Below are positions 14,089 through 21,668 of a stretch of 45,587 nucleotides of DNA, piece by piece; position 1 is the first letter of the stretch; each line of letters begins with the position of its first letter. Source of the DNA: Halomonas sp. 707D7 (GTDB taxonomy: Bacteria > Pseudomonadota > Gammaproteobacteria > Pseudomonadales > Halomonadaceae); assembly GCF_024158715.1 (NCBI RefSeq), contig NZ_JAMZBC010000006.1:1-45587 (forward strand), read 5' to 3'. A program made the position numbers and the translations under genes. Under the pieces are notes generated by a model. It saw only the letters and a list, made by a program, of their open reading frames with translations. It was not told the origin of the DNA and did not search any database.

Positions 14089-14232
14089 ATGCCGGCTAAG
14101 ATCAAGAGTTCTGAAAAACCATGTCCCGACGGAAAAAAACAGGGAACCCAAGCTAACCGCGACATAGCTCGCCCCGTCAGCCATGCCTGCCGCAGAGCGA
14201 TTGCCAGCTTTATAGACCGCACAAATCACTAG
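14089..14232 (+). CDS. 47-codon ORF under the LexA box; possible antirepressor
   Basis: The ORF reads MPAKIKSSEKPCPDGKKQGT and continues to IASFIDRTNH, a small basic protein without membrane segments. A weak TTAGGT ribosome site precedes the ATG. The case for it rests on position: it follows an SOS box, lies between the CI-like gene and the rightward operon, and the repressor lacks an autoprotease domain. LexA-controlled small antirepressors are known in Gifsy-type phages. No homology is recognised, so this is a candidate only. Confidence 0.4.
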   Translation: MPAKIKSSEKPCPDGKKQGTQANRDIARPVSHACRRAIASFIDRTNH

Positions 14233-14299
14233 CATCTCGCTTCCTCGCAGTTCAAAGTACGCATACCCATCTTAAAAGTACGCTCCATGCTTGACTAAA

Positions 14300-14315
14300 T
14301 ACGTATATCTACGTA
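14300..14315 (+). promoter_or_regulatory. repressor operator upstream of the rightward operon
   Basis: TACGTATATCTACGTA is the reverse complement, minus one base, of the operator at 13338-13354. A -35-like TTGACT lies at 14291-14296; 17 bp on is a poor -10, TAGTTT. Two direct AAAGTACGC repeats (14254-14262, 14275-14283; 21-bp period) lie just before it and may be further sites. Confidence 0.6.
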
Positions 14316-14348
14316 GTTTGTTAGATATACCGTATTCGAGGACAGGAC

Positions 14349-14684
14349 ATGGACCTTACCCCACGCCAAAGCGAGATCATCGTACTGCTTGCCAATGGCC
14401 ACACCGCTGACCAGTGTGCGGCCATCCTCCACCGCTCCGTGGCGACTGTTCAGCGCCATATCCTGCTGGCCAAAGGCCGCTTGCACGCACGCAACACCAC
14501 TCACCTCGTAGCGCTGGCGCTGGCGCAAAAGCTCATTCAGCTGGTGATCGTCTGCGCGCTGATGATCACCGCCATCAGCCCCGATGCCCCGGCCCTGCGC
14601 CACCGGCAGCCGACACGCACCCGCACGGCCCACAGCCTCACCCGTTTGTCGGCCCCGCGCGCCGCTGGGGGCGTGTCCGCATGA
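14349..14684 (+). CDS. LuxR-type HTH protein with a membrane segment, first gene of the rightward operon
   Basis: This 111-residue protein begins MDLTPRQSEIIVLLANGHTA and continues DQCAAILHRSVATVQRHILL, a clear LuxR/NarL-type helix-turn-helix, followed by a hydrophobic stretch (KLIQLVIVCALMITAIS) and a basic tail. There is no receiver domain. It might regulate the rightward operon from the membrane; small LuxR-like HTH proteins occur in many Pseudomonas-type phages. The ATG has a GAGG site and the stop overlaps the next ATG. Confidence 0.75.
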   Translation: MDLTPRQSEIIVLLANGHTADQCAAILHRSVATVQRHILLAKGRLHARNTTHLVALALAQKLIQLVIVCALMITAISPDAPALRHRQPTRTRTAHSLTRLSAPRAAGGVSA

Positions 14685-14965
14685 GCTCAGTCGTTGAACG
14701 CCTCACCCGCGACCTGGTGCACAACCGCCTGGGCGACATCATGCGCCTGGTCGTCGAGACGAACGCCGGTGCCAGCGCCCGTATGGAACTGCGCGTCCAG
14801 CCCGCGACGCTCTCGCTCGAGATTGGTCGAGGCCGCCGCCGGTTGGAGCTGCACGCATTCATCGTCGGCCCTGATCACGACACGCTCAACGAGCTGTGCG
14901 AGCTCATCGACGACGCCGCCACCTTCATGGGCACCACGCCCGCCGCCCTGGGGATCCAGCTATGA
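14681..14965 (+). CDS. phage hypothetical protein, rightward operon
   Basis: This 94-residue soluble protein starts MSSVVERLTRDLVHNRLGDI and contains ATLSLEIGRGRRRLELHAFI. The ATG overlaps the preceding stop (ATGA), and its stop overlaps the next ATG. No family is recognised. Confidence 0.7.
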   Translation: MSSVVERLTRDLVHNRLGDIMRLVVETNAGASARMELRVQPATLSLEIGRGRRRLELHAFIVGPDHDTLNELCELIDDAATFMGTTPAALGIQL

Positions 14966-15288
14966 ACACAACCACTCAACGCACCCTGCTGGGCGGTACC
15001 GCCCTGGCCGCTCTGCTGGCCCTGGGCCAGATCACCCAGCACGACGCCGAGCGCCAGCATGACTGGCTGGTGGCGTACTGCACTGATGCCGCGGTCTGGC
15101 AGGCCGAAGAAGCGCGCGGCGTGCCGCTCAACAAGCGCACCGGCGCGCCGGACTACCGTGGCATCGCCGCCGAGTCCTGCCCGGGCATGCGCCCTGCCGG
15201 GCCCGCGCTCGATGACGAGCGGCAGGCGCCGGCGCGAATTGTGATGCCGGACACCGCCGGCGCGCCCGTTCAACTGGTTCAGTTCTGA
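14962..15288 (+). CDS. small exported or membrane-anchored phage protein
   Basis: This 108-residue protein has an N-terminal hydrophobic segment (RTLLGGTALAALLALGQI) serving as signal or anchor, followed by a soluble part with two cysteines (VAYCTDAA, AESCPGMRP). The ATG overlaps the previous stop. The function is unknown. Confidence 0.65.
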   Translation: MNTTTQRTLLGGTALAALLALGQITQHDAERQHDWLVAYCTDAAVWQAEEARGVPLNKRTGAPDYRGIAAESCPGMRPAGPALDDERQAPARIVMPDTAGAPVQLVQF

Positions 15289-15297
15289 GGATCCATC

Positions 15298-15612
15298 GTG
15301 ATCGTTCGCAACGCTAAAGGTCACGCGATCACAGTCGGCCCACGCCGTCGCCACTGCCGGTGTCGATCCTGCGGTGCCCGACAGGTGAAAGCACGACATC
15401 CGGACGATTACCTGCGGCGGATCCGCTGCACCAGCTGCGGCGCTTTCGACTCGTTGCGAATCGACCGGTGGGCCGATGGCCGGGGGTGGCGGCACAAGAC
15501 GTGCTACTGCGACGGCTACCACTTCCCACATCGGATTTGCAGCGAGTGGTGCTACCACAACCCCAACTACCCCGCCGAAGACGTCCCACGGCTCATATAC
15601 GGCGGCATGTGA
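15298..15612 (+). CDS. cysteine-rich zinc-ribbon phage protein
   Basis: This 104-residue protein has two zinc-ribbon knuckles (HCRCRSCGARQV and IRCTSCGAFDSL) and a further Cys/His cluster (HKTCYCDGYHFPHRICSEWC). It starts at a GTG with an AGGAT site. Proteins of this type are common in phage early operons, but their role is not known; DNA or RNA binding is plausible. Confidence 0.75.
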   Translation: MIVRNAKGHAITVGPRRRHCRCRSCGARQVKARHPDDYLRRIRCTSCGAFDSLRIDRWADGRGWRHKTCYCDGYHFPHRICSEWCYHNPNYPAEDVPRLIYGGM

Positions 15613-15619
15613 GAACCCC

Positions 15620-15709
15620 ATGTTCAACCAAAACGACTTCGACCGCATTTTCAAACAGCCCGCGCCCGCCCAGGGCGACAAGCCCCAGCAGGGAGGCAGC
15701 AAGCCATGA
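15620..15709 (+). CDS. 29-codon small ORF
   Basis: MFNQNDFDRIFKQPAPAQGD followed by a short glycine-rich end. The stop overlaps the next ATG (ATGA), and it fills the gap between two genes of a tightly packed operon. The ribosome site is weak. It may be a real micro-protein or a coupling leader. Confidence 0.4.
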   Translation: MFNQNDFDRIFKQPAPAQGDKPQQGGSKP

Positions 15710-15945
15710 GCGAAACAACACCCAAGTGGCCCGGCCAACTCAGCCGCCAGCAGGCCATCGTCCTGCTGGACTCGATGACCGATCAAGATGATCCGTACTG
15801 GGAAAACGTTGTCGACGATTTTTACGACGAGGAAACCGACACGATGCCCAGCGCCATGCATCTCTTCGCCGCACTCGGTATCTCCGAAGAGGAGTACAAG
15901 GCAGCGATCGGCGCGCAGAACGTCAACTGTCCAGGAGTCGAATGA
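15706..15945 (+). CDS. small acidic phage protein
   Basis: This 79-residue protein has a strongly acidic centre (PYWENVVDDFYDEETDTMPS) and starts MSETTPKWPGQLSRQQ after a GGGAGG site. Acidic DNA-mimic-like proteins in this location can be anti-defence factors, but there is no sequence proof. It ends one base before rdgC. Confidence 0.65.
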   Translation: MSETTPKWPGQLSRQQAIVLLDSMTDQDDPYWENVVDDFYDEETDTMPSAMHLFAALGISEEEYKAAIGAQNVNCPGVE

Positions 15946-15946
15946 C

Positions 15947-16891
15947 ATGTGGTTCAAACACCTACACCTCTACCGCCTGCACTCCATGGCCGCCGTGAGC
16001 GCCGCCGATCTCGAAGCGGCACTGGCCCCGCTTGCTCCCCGCGCCCTGGGCAACGCCGACGCGCGCCGGATCGGCTGGGCCGCTCCCGCCGGGCGCCTGG
16101 GCGGCGGGCAGCTGCTCCACGAGATCCAGGGTCACCGCCTGCTGTCAGCACTGCGCCAGGAGCGCCTGCTCCCCGCGAGCGTGATTGCCGAAGAGCTGGC
16201 CGAGCGCGTCGCTGACATCGAAGCCCAGGAGGCCCGCAAGGTCACCCGCAAGGAGAAGACCACGCTCAAGGAGCAGATCACCGAGGAGCTCTTGCCTCGT
16301 GCGTTCGTGCGCAGCCAGAAAATTGACGTGTGGTGGGATACCGAGCGCCAGCTGATCGGTGTCAACACCAGCAGCCGCGCCCGCGCCGAGGAAGTGCTCG
16401 ACCTGCTGCGCGAAACGCTGGGCTCGCTGAAAGTCACGCCGCTGGCCACGCAGACGCTACCGGTGAGCGCCATGACCACCTGGCTCGGCGACGGCGCCAG
16501 CCGCCCCGCCGACATGCAACTGGGCTACCAGGTGGTGCTCAAGGCCAAGGGCGACGACGGCGAGGTGCGCGCGCGCCAGGTAGACCTCGACAGCGACGAG
16601 ATCCAGCAACTGCTCGAGAGCGGGCGCCAGGCCAGCCAGTTCGCTCTTGGCATCGAGGGCCAGCTCTCGTTCGTGCTCCATGACGATTTGGCGATCAAGT
16701 CGCTGCGCTTCGGCGACGCGCTGATCGAAGAGGCCGACCATGCCGACGATGGCGACGACGCCCTGGCGCGGCTTGAGACAGACTTCGTGCTGATGGCCGG
16801 GTGCCTACGCGTCAGCGTGGCCCGAATCATCGAATGGTTGGGCGGTGAGGCTGAGCGCCAGGTAGCAAACCCGGAGGGCGCCAGCGAATGA
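15947..16891 (+). CDS. rdgC: phage-encoded RdgC recombination-associated protein
   Basis: This 314-residue protein starts MWFKHLHLYRLHSMAAVSAA (ATG at 15947, AGGAG site) and contains the conserved RdgC block ITEELLPRAFVRSQKIDVWW. RdgC forms a ring around DNA and restrains RecA-mediated strand exchange. Phage copies may protect replicating or packaging DNA or tune host recombination. The length is close to the E. coli protein (303 residues). The readings beginning at 15788 are upstream frame extensions. Confidence 0.9.
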   Translation: MWFKHLHLYRLHSMAAVSAADLEAALAPLAPRALGNADARRIGWAAPAGRLGGGQLLHEIQGHRLLSALRQERLLPASVIAEELAERVADIEAQEARKVTRKEKTTLKEQITEELLPRAFVRSQKIDVWWDTERQLIGVNTSSRARAEEVLDLLRETLGSLKVTPLATQTLPVSAMTTWLGDGASRPADMQLGYQVVLKAKGDDGEVRARQVDLDSDEIQQLLESGRQASQFALGIEGQLSFVLHDDLAIKSLRFGDALIEEADHADDGDDALARLETDFVLMAGCLRVSVARIIEWLGGEAERQVANPEGASE

Positions 16892-17214
16892 AACGCATCT
16901 ACATCAGCGGCCCCATGACGGGGCTGCCCGGCCTGAACTTCGGCGCGTTCCACTGCGCCGCCGCCGAGCTTCGCGCCCTGGGCTATGACGTGGTCAACCC
17001 GGCCGAGAAACAGAGCGAGCTCGGCGAGGCCACTTGGGAGGAGTACTTGCGCGAGGACCTGCGCGACATGCTCACCTGCGACACCATCGCCCTGCTGCCC
17101 GGCTGGGAGGCCTCGAAAGGGGCTCACCTCGAGCTACACGTTGCCCACCGCGTGGGTATGACGGTCGTGGAGACCGCCCGCCTGCACCGCGAAGAACTGG
17201 AGGCCGTCCGATGA
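16888..17214 (+). CDS. DUF4406 nucleoside deoxyribosyltransferase-like protein
   Basis: This 108-residue protein starts MKRIYISGPMTGLPGLNFGA, with NPAEKQSELGEATWEEYLRE, DLRDMLTCDTIALLPGWEAS and KGAHLELHVA. These are the GPMTG and LPGWE(x)SKGA signatures of DUF4406, a Rossmann-like relative of nucleoside 2-deoxyribosyltransferases common in phages. It could act in nucleotide or base metabolism. The start overlaps the rdgC stop (ATGA). Confidence 0.88.
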   Translation: MKRIYISGPMTGLPGLNFGAFHCAAAELRALGYDVVNPAEKQSELGEATWEEYLREDLRDMLTCDTIALLPGWEASKGAHLELHVAHRVGMTVVETARLHREELEAVR

Positions 17215-17678
17215 GCCGCTACGCAGAAAACACCAGCGTCTCGAGTGAGCGCAGCCGCGCCGAGATCGAGCAAACCGTCTCCCGCTACGGCGCCAGCGGC
17301 TTCATGTACGGATGGGACGGCGCCACGGCAGTCATGGCGTTCCAGATGCACGGCCGGCGTGTCCGTTTCGACCTGGCAATGCCCGACCGTGCCAGCCGCG
17401 AGTTCACGCAAACCGAGACCGGCCGCGATCGCGCGCCCGCCCAGGCGGCCAAGGCTTGGGAACAGGCCTGCCGACAGCGGTGGCGGGCGCTTGCCCTGGT
17501 CATCAAAGCCAAGCTCGAGGCGGTCGAGTCCGGTATCACCGAGTTCGAGGAGAAGTTCCTCGCCCACATCGTGCTGCCCAACGGCGGCACCGTCGGCGGC
17601 TGGATGCTGCCACAGGTAAAAACCGCCTACGACACCGGCACCATGCCGCCGCTACTGCCTGCCGTAGGAGGCAATTGA
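17211..17678 (+). CDS. phage hypothetical protein, rightward operon
   Basis: This 155-residue protein contains YGASGFMYGWDGATAVMAFQ, an N-terminal beta-rich part, and a helical stretch (CRQRWRALALVIKAKLEAVE). It resembles unnamed proteins of phage early operons that sit beside single-strand annealing or recombination genes. The start overlaps the DUF4406 stop by 4 nt. The function is unknown. Confidence 0.75.
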   Translation: MSRYAENTSVSSERSRAEIEQTVSRYGASGFMYGWDGATAVMAFQMHGRRVRFDLAMPDRASREFTQTETGRDRAPAQAAKAWEQACRQRWRALALVIKAKLEAVESGITEFEEKFLAHIVLPNGGTVGGWMLPQVKTAYDTGTMPPLLPAVGGN

Positions 17679-17680
17679 TC

Positions 17681-18067
17681 ATGAAGCCACGCATCGAGAA
17701 GAAGGTCAGCAAGAACCTGTCTGCAATCCTGGGCGATGAGCTGGGTCACGTGTGGATCGATGACGAGTATGAACCACACTTTCACCATGGTTGGCCTGGC
17801 GAGCCATTGAGCGCCAAGCAGGTGCGAGAGAACCGGCAGGGCCGAGTGCGGGTCAACCACATGCCCAGCGTGGGTGGCGAGCTTGATTACTGGGGCGAAG
17901 GTCAAGATTGGCGCACCCTGTACCAGCAAGCGTGCGGCACATTCATGTGGGACGATACTATCTTTGGCGAGGATGGACCCTACTTCCCTAAGAACACGCC
18001 TCGCATCAACGCGCGCTGGTGTCTACGTAAAGCGCGTGAATACATGGATTGTAAGGAACGCCAATGA
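17681..18067 (+). CDS. phage hypothetical protein
   Basis: This 128-residue protein starts MKPRIEKKVSKNLSAILGDE (TAGGAGG site) and is rich in aromatic and histidine residues (EYEPHFHHGWPGEPLS; GTFMWDDTIFGEDGPY). No family is recognised. Its stop overlaps the next ATG. Confidence 0.7.
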   Translation: MKPRIEKKVSKNLSAILGDELGHVWIDDEYEPHFHHGWPGEPLSAKQVRENRQGRVRVNHMPSVGGELDYWGEGQDWRTLYQQACGTFMWDDTIFGEDGPYFPKNTPRINARWCLRKAREYMDCKERQ

Positions 18068-18576
18068 CCCAACCCACCCACACCCACCGCGAACATGGCG
18101 GCAAATACGCCGAGCTCGCCCAGCACCAGGGCGCCGGCGCGCTAGAGGGTCAGTGGCTCGTAATCTACGAGGATCTCGACAAGGGCATCCAGAGCGGCAC
18201 GACTCAGGGGGACTGGCTCGAGCAGTGGCGCCCACTCGAGCGCGACGACTGCCCGTTGTGCCTGGGCACCGGTACCGACCCGATCAAGGGCGACAAGTCC
18301 AAACCCTGTGGCCACTGCTATGGGCTGGGGAAGGTCATGGATACCGGTGAGCGTCCCACCGATCAGTGGGAGCTCGCCGAGGTCTCCACCGGCATCATCC
18401 AGCGCCAGCGCGCCGAGCTCGCGCAACTGCGAGCGATCGCCGATCACCCGGGCGTGCGCGAACTCGTCGAGCGTGAGCTCCAGCAACGTATCGACGAGAG
18501 CATCGCGCTGCAGGAGCAGGAGTGGCGCGGCAAACCAGGGCACGGCCATGGCGGCCAGCGGCATACGGGAGATTGA
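18064..18576 (+). CDS. phage protein with DnaJ-like zinc finger
   Basis: This 170-residue protein has an N-terminal part beginning THREHGGKYAELAQHQGAGA with WLVIYEDLDKG, then a two-knuckle zinc motif (DDCPLCLGTGTD ... CGHCYGLGK) as in DnaJ zinc-finger domains, then a coiled-coil C-terminus. It is a modular phage accessory protein with no known role. Confidence 0.72.
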   Translation: MTQPTHTHREHGGKYAELAQHQGAGALEGQWLVIYEDLDKGIQSGTTQGDWLEQWRPLERDDCPLCLGTGTDPIKGDKSKPCGHCYGLGKVMDTGERPTDQWELAEVSTGIIQRQRAELAQLRAIADHPGVRELVERELQQRIDESIALQEQEWRGKPGHGHGGQRHTGD

Positions 18577-18577
18577 A

Positions 18578-18829
18578 ATGAGCAACGCACAGAAAATCGA
18601 TCAATGGCTGGACCCGGAGTTCATCCAGGTAACACGGCAGGAAGCGGCGCGCATTCTGGGGCGCAGCCCGAAGGAGTTCGACCGTTTGCGTAAGGACGAC
18701 GCCGACTGCCCGAAAGGCTTCAAGCAAGGTGAAGCGCGCAGCGCGCACGTCCTGTTCAGGCTTGCGGATATTTACCGCTACAGCCAGACTCTGATGGAGC
18801 GGCACACGCGGGAAGAGGAAGACGGCTAA
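18578..18829 (+). CDS. AlpA/excisionase-like HTH protein, last phage gene
   Basis: This 83-residue protein contains IQVTRQEAARILGRSPKEFD followed by RLRKDDADCPKGFKQGEARS, a winged helix of the MerR/AlpA/excisionase type in which the helix-turn-helix is followed by a pointed FKQGEARSAHVLFRLADI wing. It is the last gene before the presumed host boundary. It may be the excisionase partner of the integrase at 5313-6224, although the two are far apart. Confidence 0.65.
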   Translation: MSNAQKIDQWLDPEFIQVTRQEAARILGRSPKEFDRLRKDDADCPKGFKQGEARSAHVLFRLADIYRYSQTLMERHTREEEDG

Positions 18830-19106
18830 CAGCGCGGTTTTTCTTGTATGCCTGTGTGTATGCCTATGGCGGTTTTGGGGTGCATGATGTTGATTTTGAT
18901 AGCCACTTCGGTGCGCCCCATCCGCACCAATCACAGACAAGCTCTCCCTCGTTACTGCCTCTTCTTTTTCTTTGCTTGCCTCCCCTTGCGGCCTGCTCAT
19001 CATCGAAGCATCTGGCCAATTCGCACCCCCTTATCTACATTAACGACACGCGACCGCGATGTCGCTACCTTGTCACGGCACCCTTCAATATACGAGGCAC
19101 GATGCC
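18830..19106. other. 277-bp gap at the presumed prophage/host boundary
   Basis: There is no convincing ORF here. Gene content changes from phage to host, and the base composition becomes irregular with T/C-rich tracts (cctcttctttttctttgc at about 18956-18975). An attachment site is expected nearby, but the matching left site lies outside the window, so it cannot be identified. Readings up to 337 codons that start here run as shadows through the next host gene. Confidence 0.4.
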
Positions 19107-19733
19107 ATGGAATGGCTCGAGGAACACTCGCAGGTGATCACCGCGATCGCCAATATCTGCACCCTGTTCGTGTGGTTGTTCTACGCGCAACTGCTCTACT
19201 ACAACTTCGCCCGTCAGCGCCAGCCACGCATCATCGTCAACCGCGGCAAGGGAACCGGTACCCAGGCACTCTGTCTGGTCAGCAACATGAGCAGCGAAGC
19301 GATCTACGTGCAGCACGTCATCGCGGTCCTGCATACCGAGGAACGAACCTACGAGCTCGACGTGGTGGAGCACCAGAAGGAGAGCGAAGAGGACGACGAC
19401 GACACCTTTCGCACTCATCAGGGGCCACTGCGCTCCGGCGACTATATCCACCTTCAGTCTTTCGGCAAGATCGTCGAGGGACTCAAGGCCTATTGGGAGA
19501 TCGACGAGCAGGTACTCGCCCGCGAGGAGCTTCATCTCGAAATTCGGGTCGTCGCGATCTACGGCCCCGAGGACATGCCGGTCGGTGCCTCGCGGGTCTT
19601 CAAGCTGACCCTCGATGCCGAGCCGAACCGCCAGTTGATTCCCGCCAAGATCGATACCCAGCGGATGTCGAGCCGACGCGAGCGCAAGCAGGTGCTAGAA
19701 TGGGCCAAGAATATCGAGACCCACAAGGCGTGA
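19107..19733 (+). CDS. membrane-anchored hypothetical protein
   Basis: This 208-residue protein has one N-terminal membrane segment (VITAIANICTLFVWLFYAQL) followed by a soluble beta-rich domain (LCLVSNMSSEAIYVQHVIAV; LEIRVVAIYGPEDMPVGASR) with an acidic loop (EEDDDDTF). The start MEWLEEHSQ has a GAGG site. I do not recognise the family. It is the first clear host gene after the prophage and is transcribed with the outer-membrane hypothetical that follows. Confidence 0.75.
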   Translation: MEWLEEHSQVITAIANICTLFVWLFYAQLLYYNFARQRQPRIIVNRGKGTGTQALCLVSNMSSEAIYVQHVIAVLHTEERTYELDVVEHQKESEEDDDDTFRTHQGPLRSGDYIHLQSFGKIVEGLKAYWEIDEQVLAREELHLEIRVVAIYGPEDMPVGASRVFKLTLDAEPNRQLIPAKIDTQRMSSRRERKQVLEWAKNIETHKA

Positions 19734-19775
19734 TTGCGGGGTCTCGCATAACAACTTCGGGTCCAGGGACGTTCG

Positions 19776-20777
19776 ATGAAACACGGCATTACCTTTCTCT
19801 GCGCGAGCTCGTTGCTCGCGCTATCGCTTCATGCGGCTGCCCAACCCTTGCAAGACGGTGACAGCGATCTTCCCGATGAATGGGCAGAAGAGCATCTGGA
19901 GCCTTTTCGTACGCGTATAGGCAACTGGGTCGATAACACCTCGCGCAATATCGATGCCTTCTTTGGCGGCGACTACTACAGCGCCTCCTCACGCAACCAA
20001 TCCTACCTGCGCCTGGGACAGGAGATCGACTGGATGGAGGGTGACGGAGTAAGCGGCGATACCAGCATTCGCTACCGCATCGACCTGCCGACCACCGAAG
20101 AGCGCCTGCGCCTGGTCATCGAAAGCGATCCGGACGAAACTCAGGGAACGCTGGCCGACGAGGGCTCGGGGCGGCTCTACAACGACCAGCGCGATCGCTC
20201 GAACTCGATCCTTGGCCTTGACTGGCTGGAGAGGCGCGACAAGCGCGAACACTGGAGCAACCGCTTCGGTGCCGGTGTACGCCTTCGCCTGCCCATCGAC
20301 CCCTACGTGCGTTTCACCAGCGAACGGCTGTGGGATATCGGCTATGGCCCCTGGCAGCTCGAATCCTTCAACCGACTCTCCTGGTTCAACAACGCAGGCT
20401 ACTCGGCACGCACCCAGTGGGATTTGGGCCGCCCCCTGAGCAATCGCCGCCATCTGCGCTTCATCAGTACCGTGCAGTGGCGCGAGGAGGAGGACACCCT
20501 GGAGTACAGCGAAGTCGCCGAGCTCAACCAGCGCATCAACAAGCGAAGCGCGCTGCGCCATTCGGCGATCGCCGTTGGCGAGAGCGCCTCGCACCCGCGC
20601 ATGACCGATTACTACCTGCAGACCCGCTACCGGCGCGATCTGCACAAGGGCATCCTGTTCGGCGACGTCATCCCCGAGCTGCACTTTCAGCGCGACACGC
20701 GCTATGACCCGCGCTGGGCGATGACGCTGCGCCTCGAGATGTACTTCCAGCGCGAGATCAGCCGCGACTATTTCTGA
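19776..20777 (+). CDS. probable outer-membrane beta-barrel protein
   Basis: This 333-residue protein has a cleavable signal peptide (MKHGITFLCASSLLALSLHA, cleavage near AAAQ) and a body of alternating-residue beta strands rich in Arg, Tyr and Trp (SIRYRIDLPTTEERLRLVIE; NRFGAGVRLRLPIDPYVRFT; ITPELHFQRD-like end). It ends with RLEMYFQREISRDYF, the terminal Phe being typical of outer-membrane barrels. No named family. Confidence 0.75.
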   Translation: MKHGITFLCASSLLALSLHAAAQPLQDGDSDLPDEWAEEHLEPFRTRIGNWVDNTSRNIDAFFGGDYYSASSRNQSYLRLGQEIDWMEGDGVSGDTSIRYRIDLPTTEERLRLVIESDPDETQGTLADEGSGRLYNDQRDRSNSILGLDWLERRDKREHWSNRFGAGVRLRLPIDPYVRFTSERLWDIGYGPWQLESFNRLSWFNNAGYSARTQWDLGRPLSNRRHLRFISTVQWREEEDTLEYSEVAELNQRINKRSALRHSAIAVGESASHPRMTDYYLQTRYRRDLHKGILFGDVIPELHFQRDTRYDPRWAMTLRLEMYFQREISRDYF

Positions 20778-20786
20778 CGCGGTCGA

Positions 20787-21548
20787 TCAAAGCCGCAGCC
20801 CGCCGTCGCACTCGATGATGCGCCCGGTAAAGTAGTCGTTGTCGAACGCGAAGGCCACGCTCTGGGCGATATGGTCGGGCTCGCCCAGCCGATTCAGCGG
20901 TACGCTCTGCTCGATGCGCTCGAGCATGTCGGGGCGCATCGCCGCGGTCATCTCCGTGGCCACGAACCCCGGCGCGACGGTCGCGGTCCGAATGGCGTAG
21001 CGGGCGAGTTCCTTCGCCCAGGTGACGGTCAGCGCGTGAAGGCCCGCCTTGGCGGCGGCGTAGTTGCTCTGGCCCATGTTGCCGGCTTTCGAAATGCTCG
21101 AGATGTTGACGATGACGCCCCCTTCTCCCGCCTCGATCATGTGCGTCGCGGCCTCGCGCCCGCACAAGAAGGCGCCGGTCAGGTTGACGTCCAGCCCCCG
21201 TTGCCACGCGGCAAGCGACATGCGCTTCTCCACCCGCCCCTCCTTGACCTTGACGAGCATCGCATCGTCAGTGATACCGGCATTGTTGACGCAACCCGAA
21301 ACCGGGCCGAGCTCGTCAGCGATGGCGGCGAACCCCGCCACGACCGAGGCCTCGTTGCTCACGTCGACCACGAACCCGCTGGCCGCGATGCCTTGTTCGG
21401 CCAGGCGAGCCACCGCAGCGTCTAACGCCTCCTGGCGGGTATCCAGCAGCGCGAGTCGAGCGCCCCGCGCCCCCAGGTGACGCGCCATGGCGAAGCCGAG
21501 TCCCCGAGCGCCACCGGTGATCGCGATGACCTTTTCATTCAAGTTCAT
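20787..21548 (-). CDS. short-chain dehydrogenase, FabG-like 3-oxoacyl-ACP reductase
   Basis: This 253-residue classical SDR has the cofactor motif TGGARGLG (residues 11-18), NNAG (about 89), the catalytic serine in NISSISK, and YxxxK in SNYAAAKAGLHA, with a C-terminal FDNDYFTGRIIECDGG typical of FabG-type reductases. It should reduce 3-oxoacyl thioesters with NADPH. It stands alone, away from a fab cluster, so it may serve another pathway such as polyhydroxyalkanoate synthesis. It converges with the barrel protein and diverges from fxsA. Confidence 0.88.
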   Translation of the reverse strand: MNLNEKVIAITGGARGLGFAMARHLGARGARLALLDTRQEALDAAVARLAEQGIAASGFVVDVSNEASVVAGFAAIADELGPVSGCVNNAGITDDAMLVKVKEGRVEKRMSLAAWQRGLDVNLTGAFLCGREAATHMIEAGEGGVIVNISSISKAGNMGQSNYAAAKAGLHALTVTWAKELARYAIRTATVAPGFVATEMTAAMRPDMLERIEQSVPLNRLGEPDHIAQSVAFAFDNDYFTGRIIECDGGLRL

Positions 21549-21668
21549 TCGTGCGTCCCTTGTTCGGTGAGCCGCGCGCAGACGTTGAAGAGGCCTACGC
21601 TTGGCGGCTGCTTGTAATCGTGTTTTCTGTCACCATAAAGAGTGTTTACGCTAGTGCTGGAGGCAGAC

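Noticed and set aside
15788-15946. Upstream in-frame extension of rdgC
   Set aside because: RdgC proteins begin at MWFK; the extension overlaps the small acidic gene in another frame and lacks a ribosome site.
18848-19861. Open frame of 337 codons across the prophage/host boundary
   Set aside because: It overlaps the coding frame of the membrane-anchored host gene and has an Arg-rich shadow translation.
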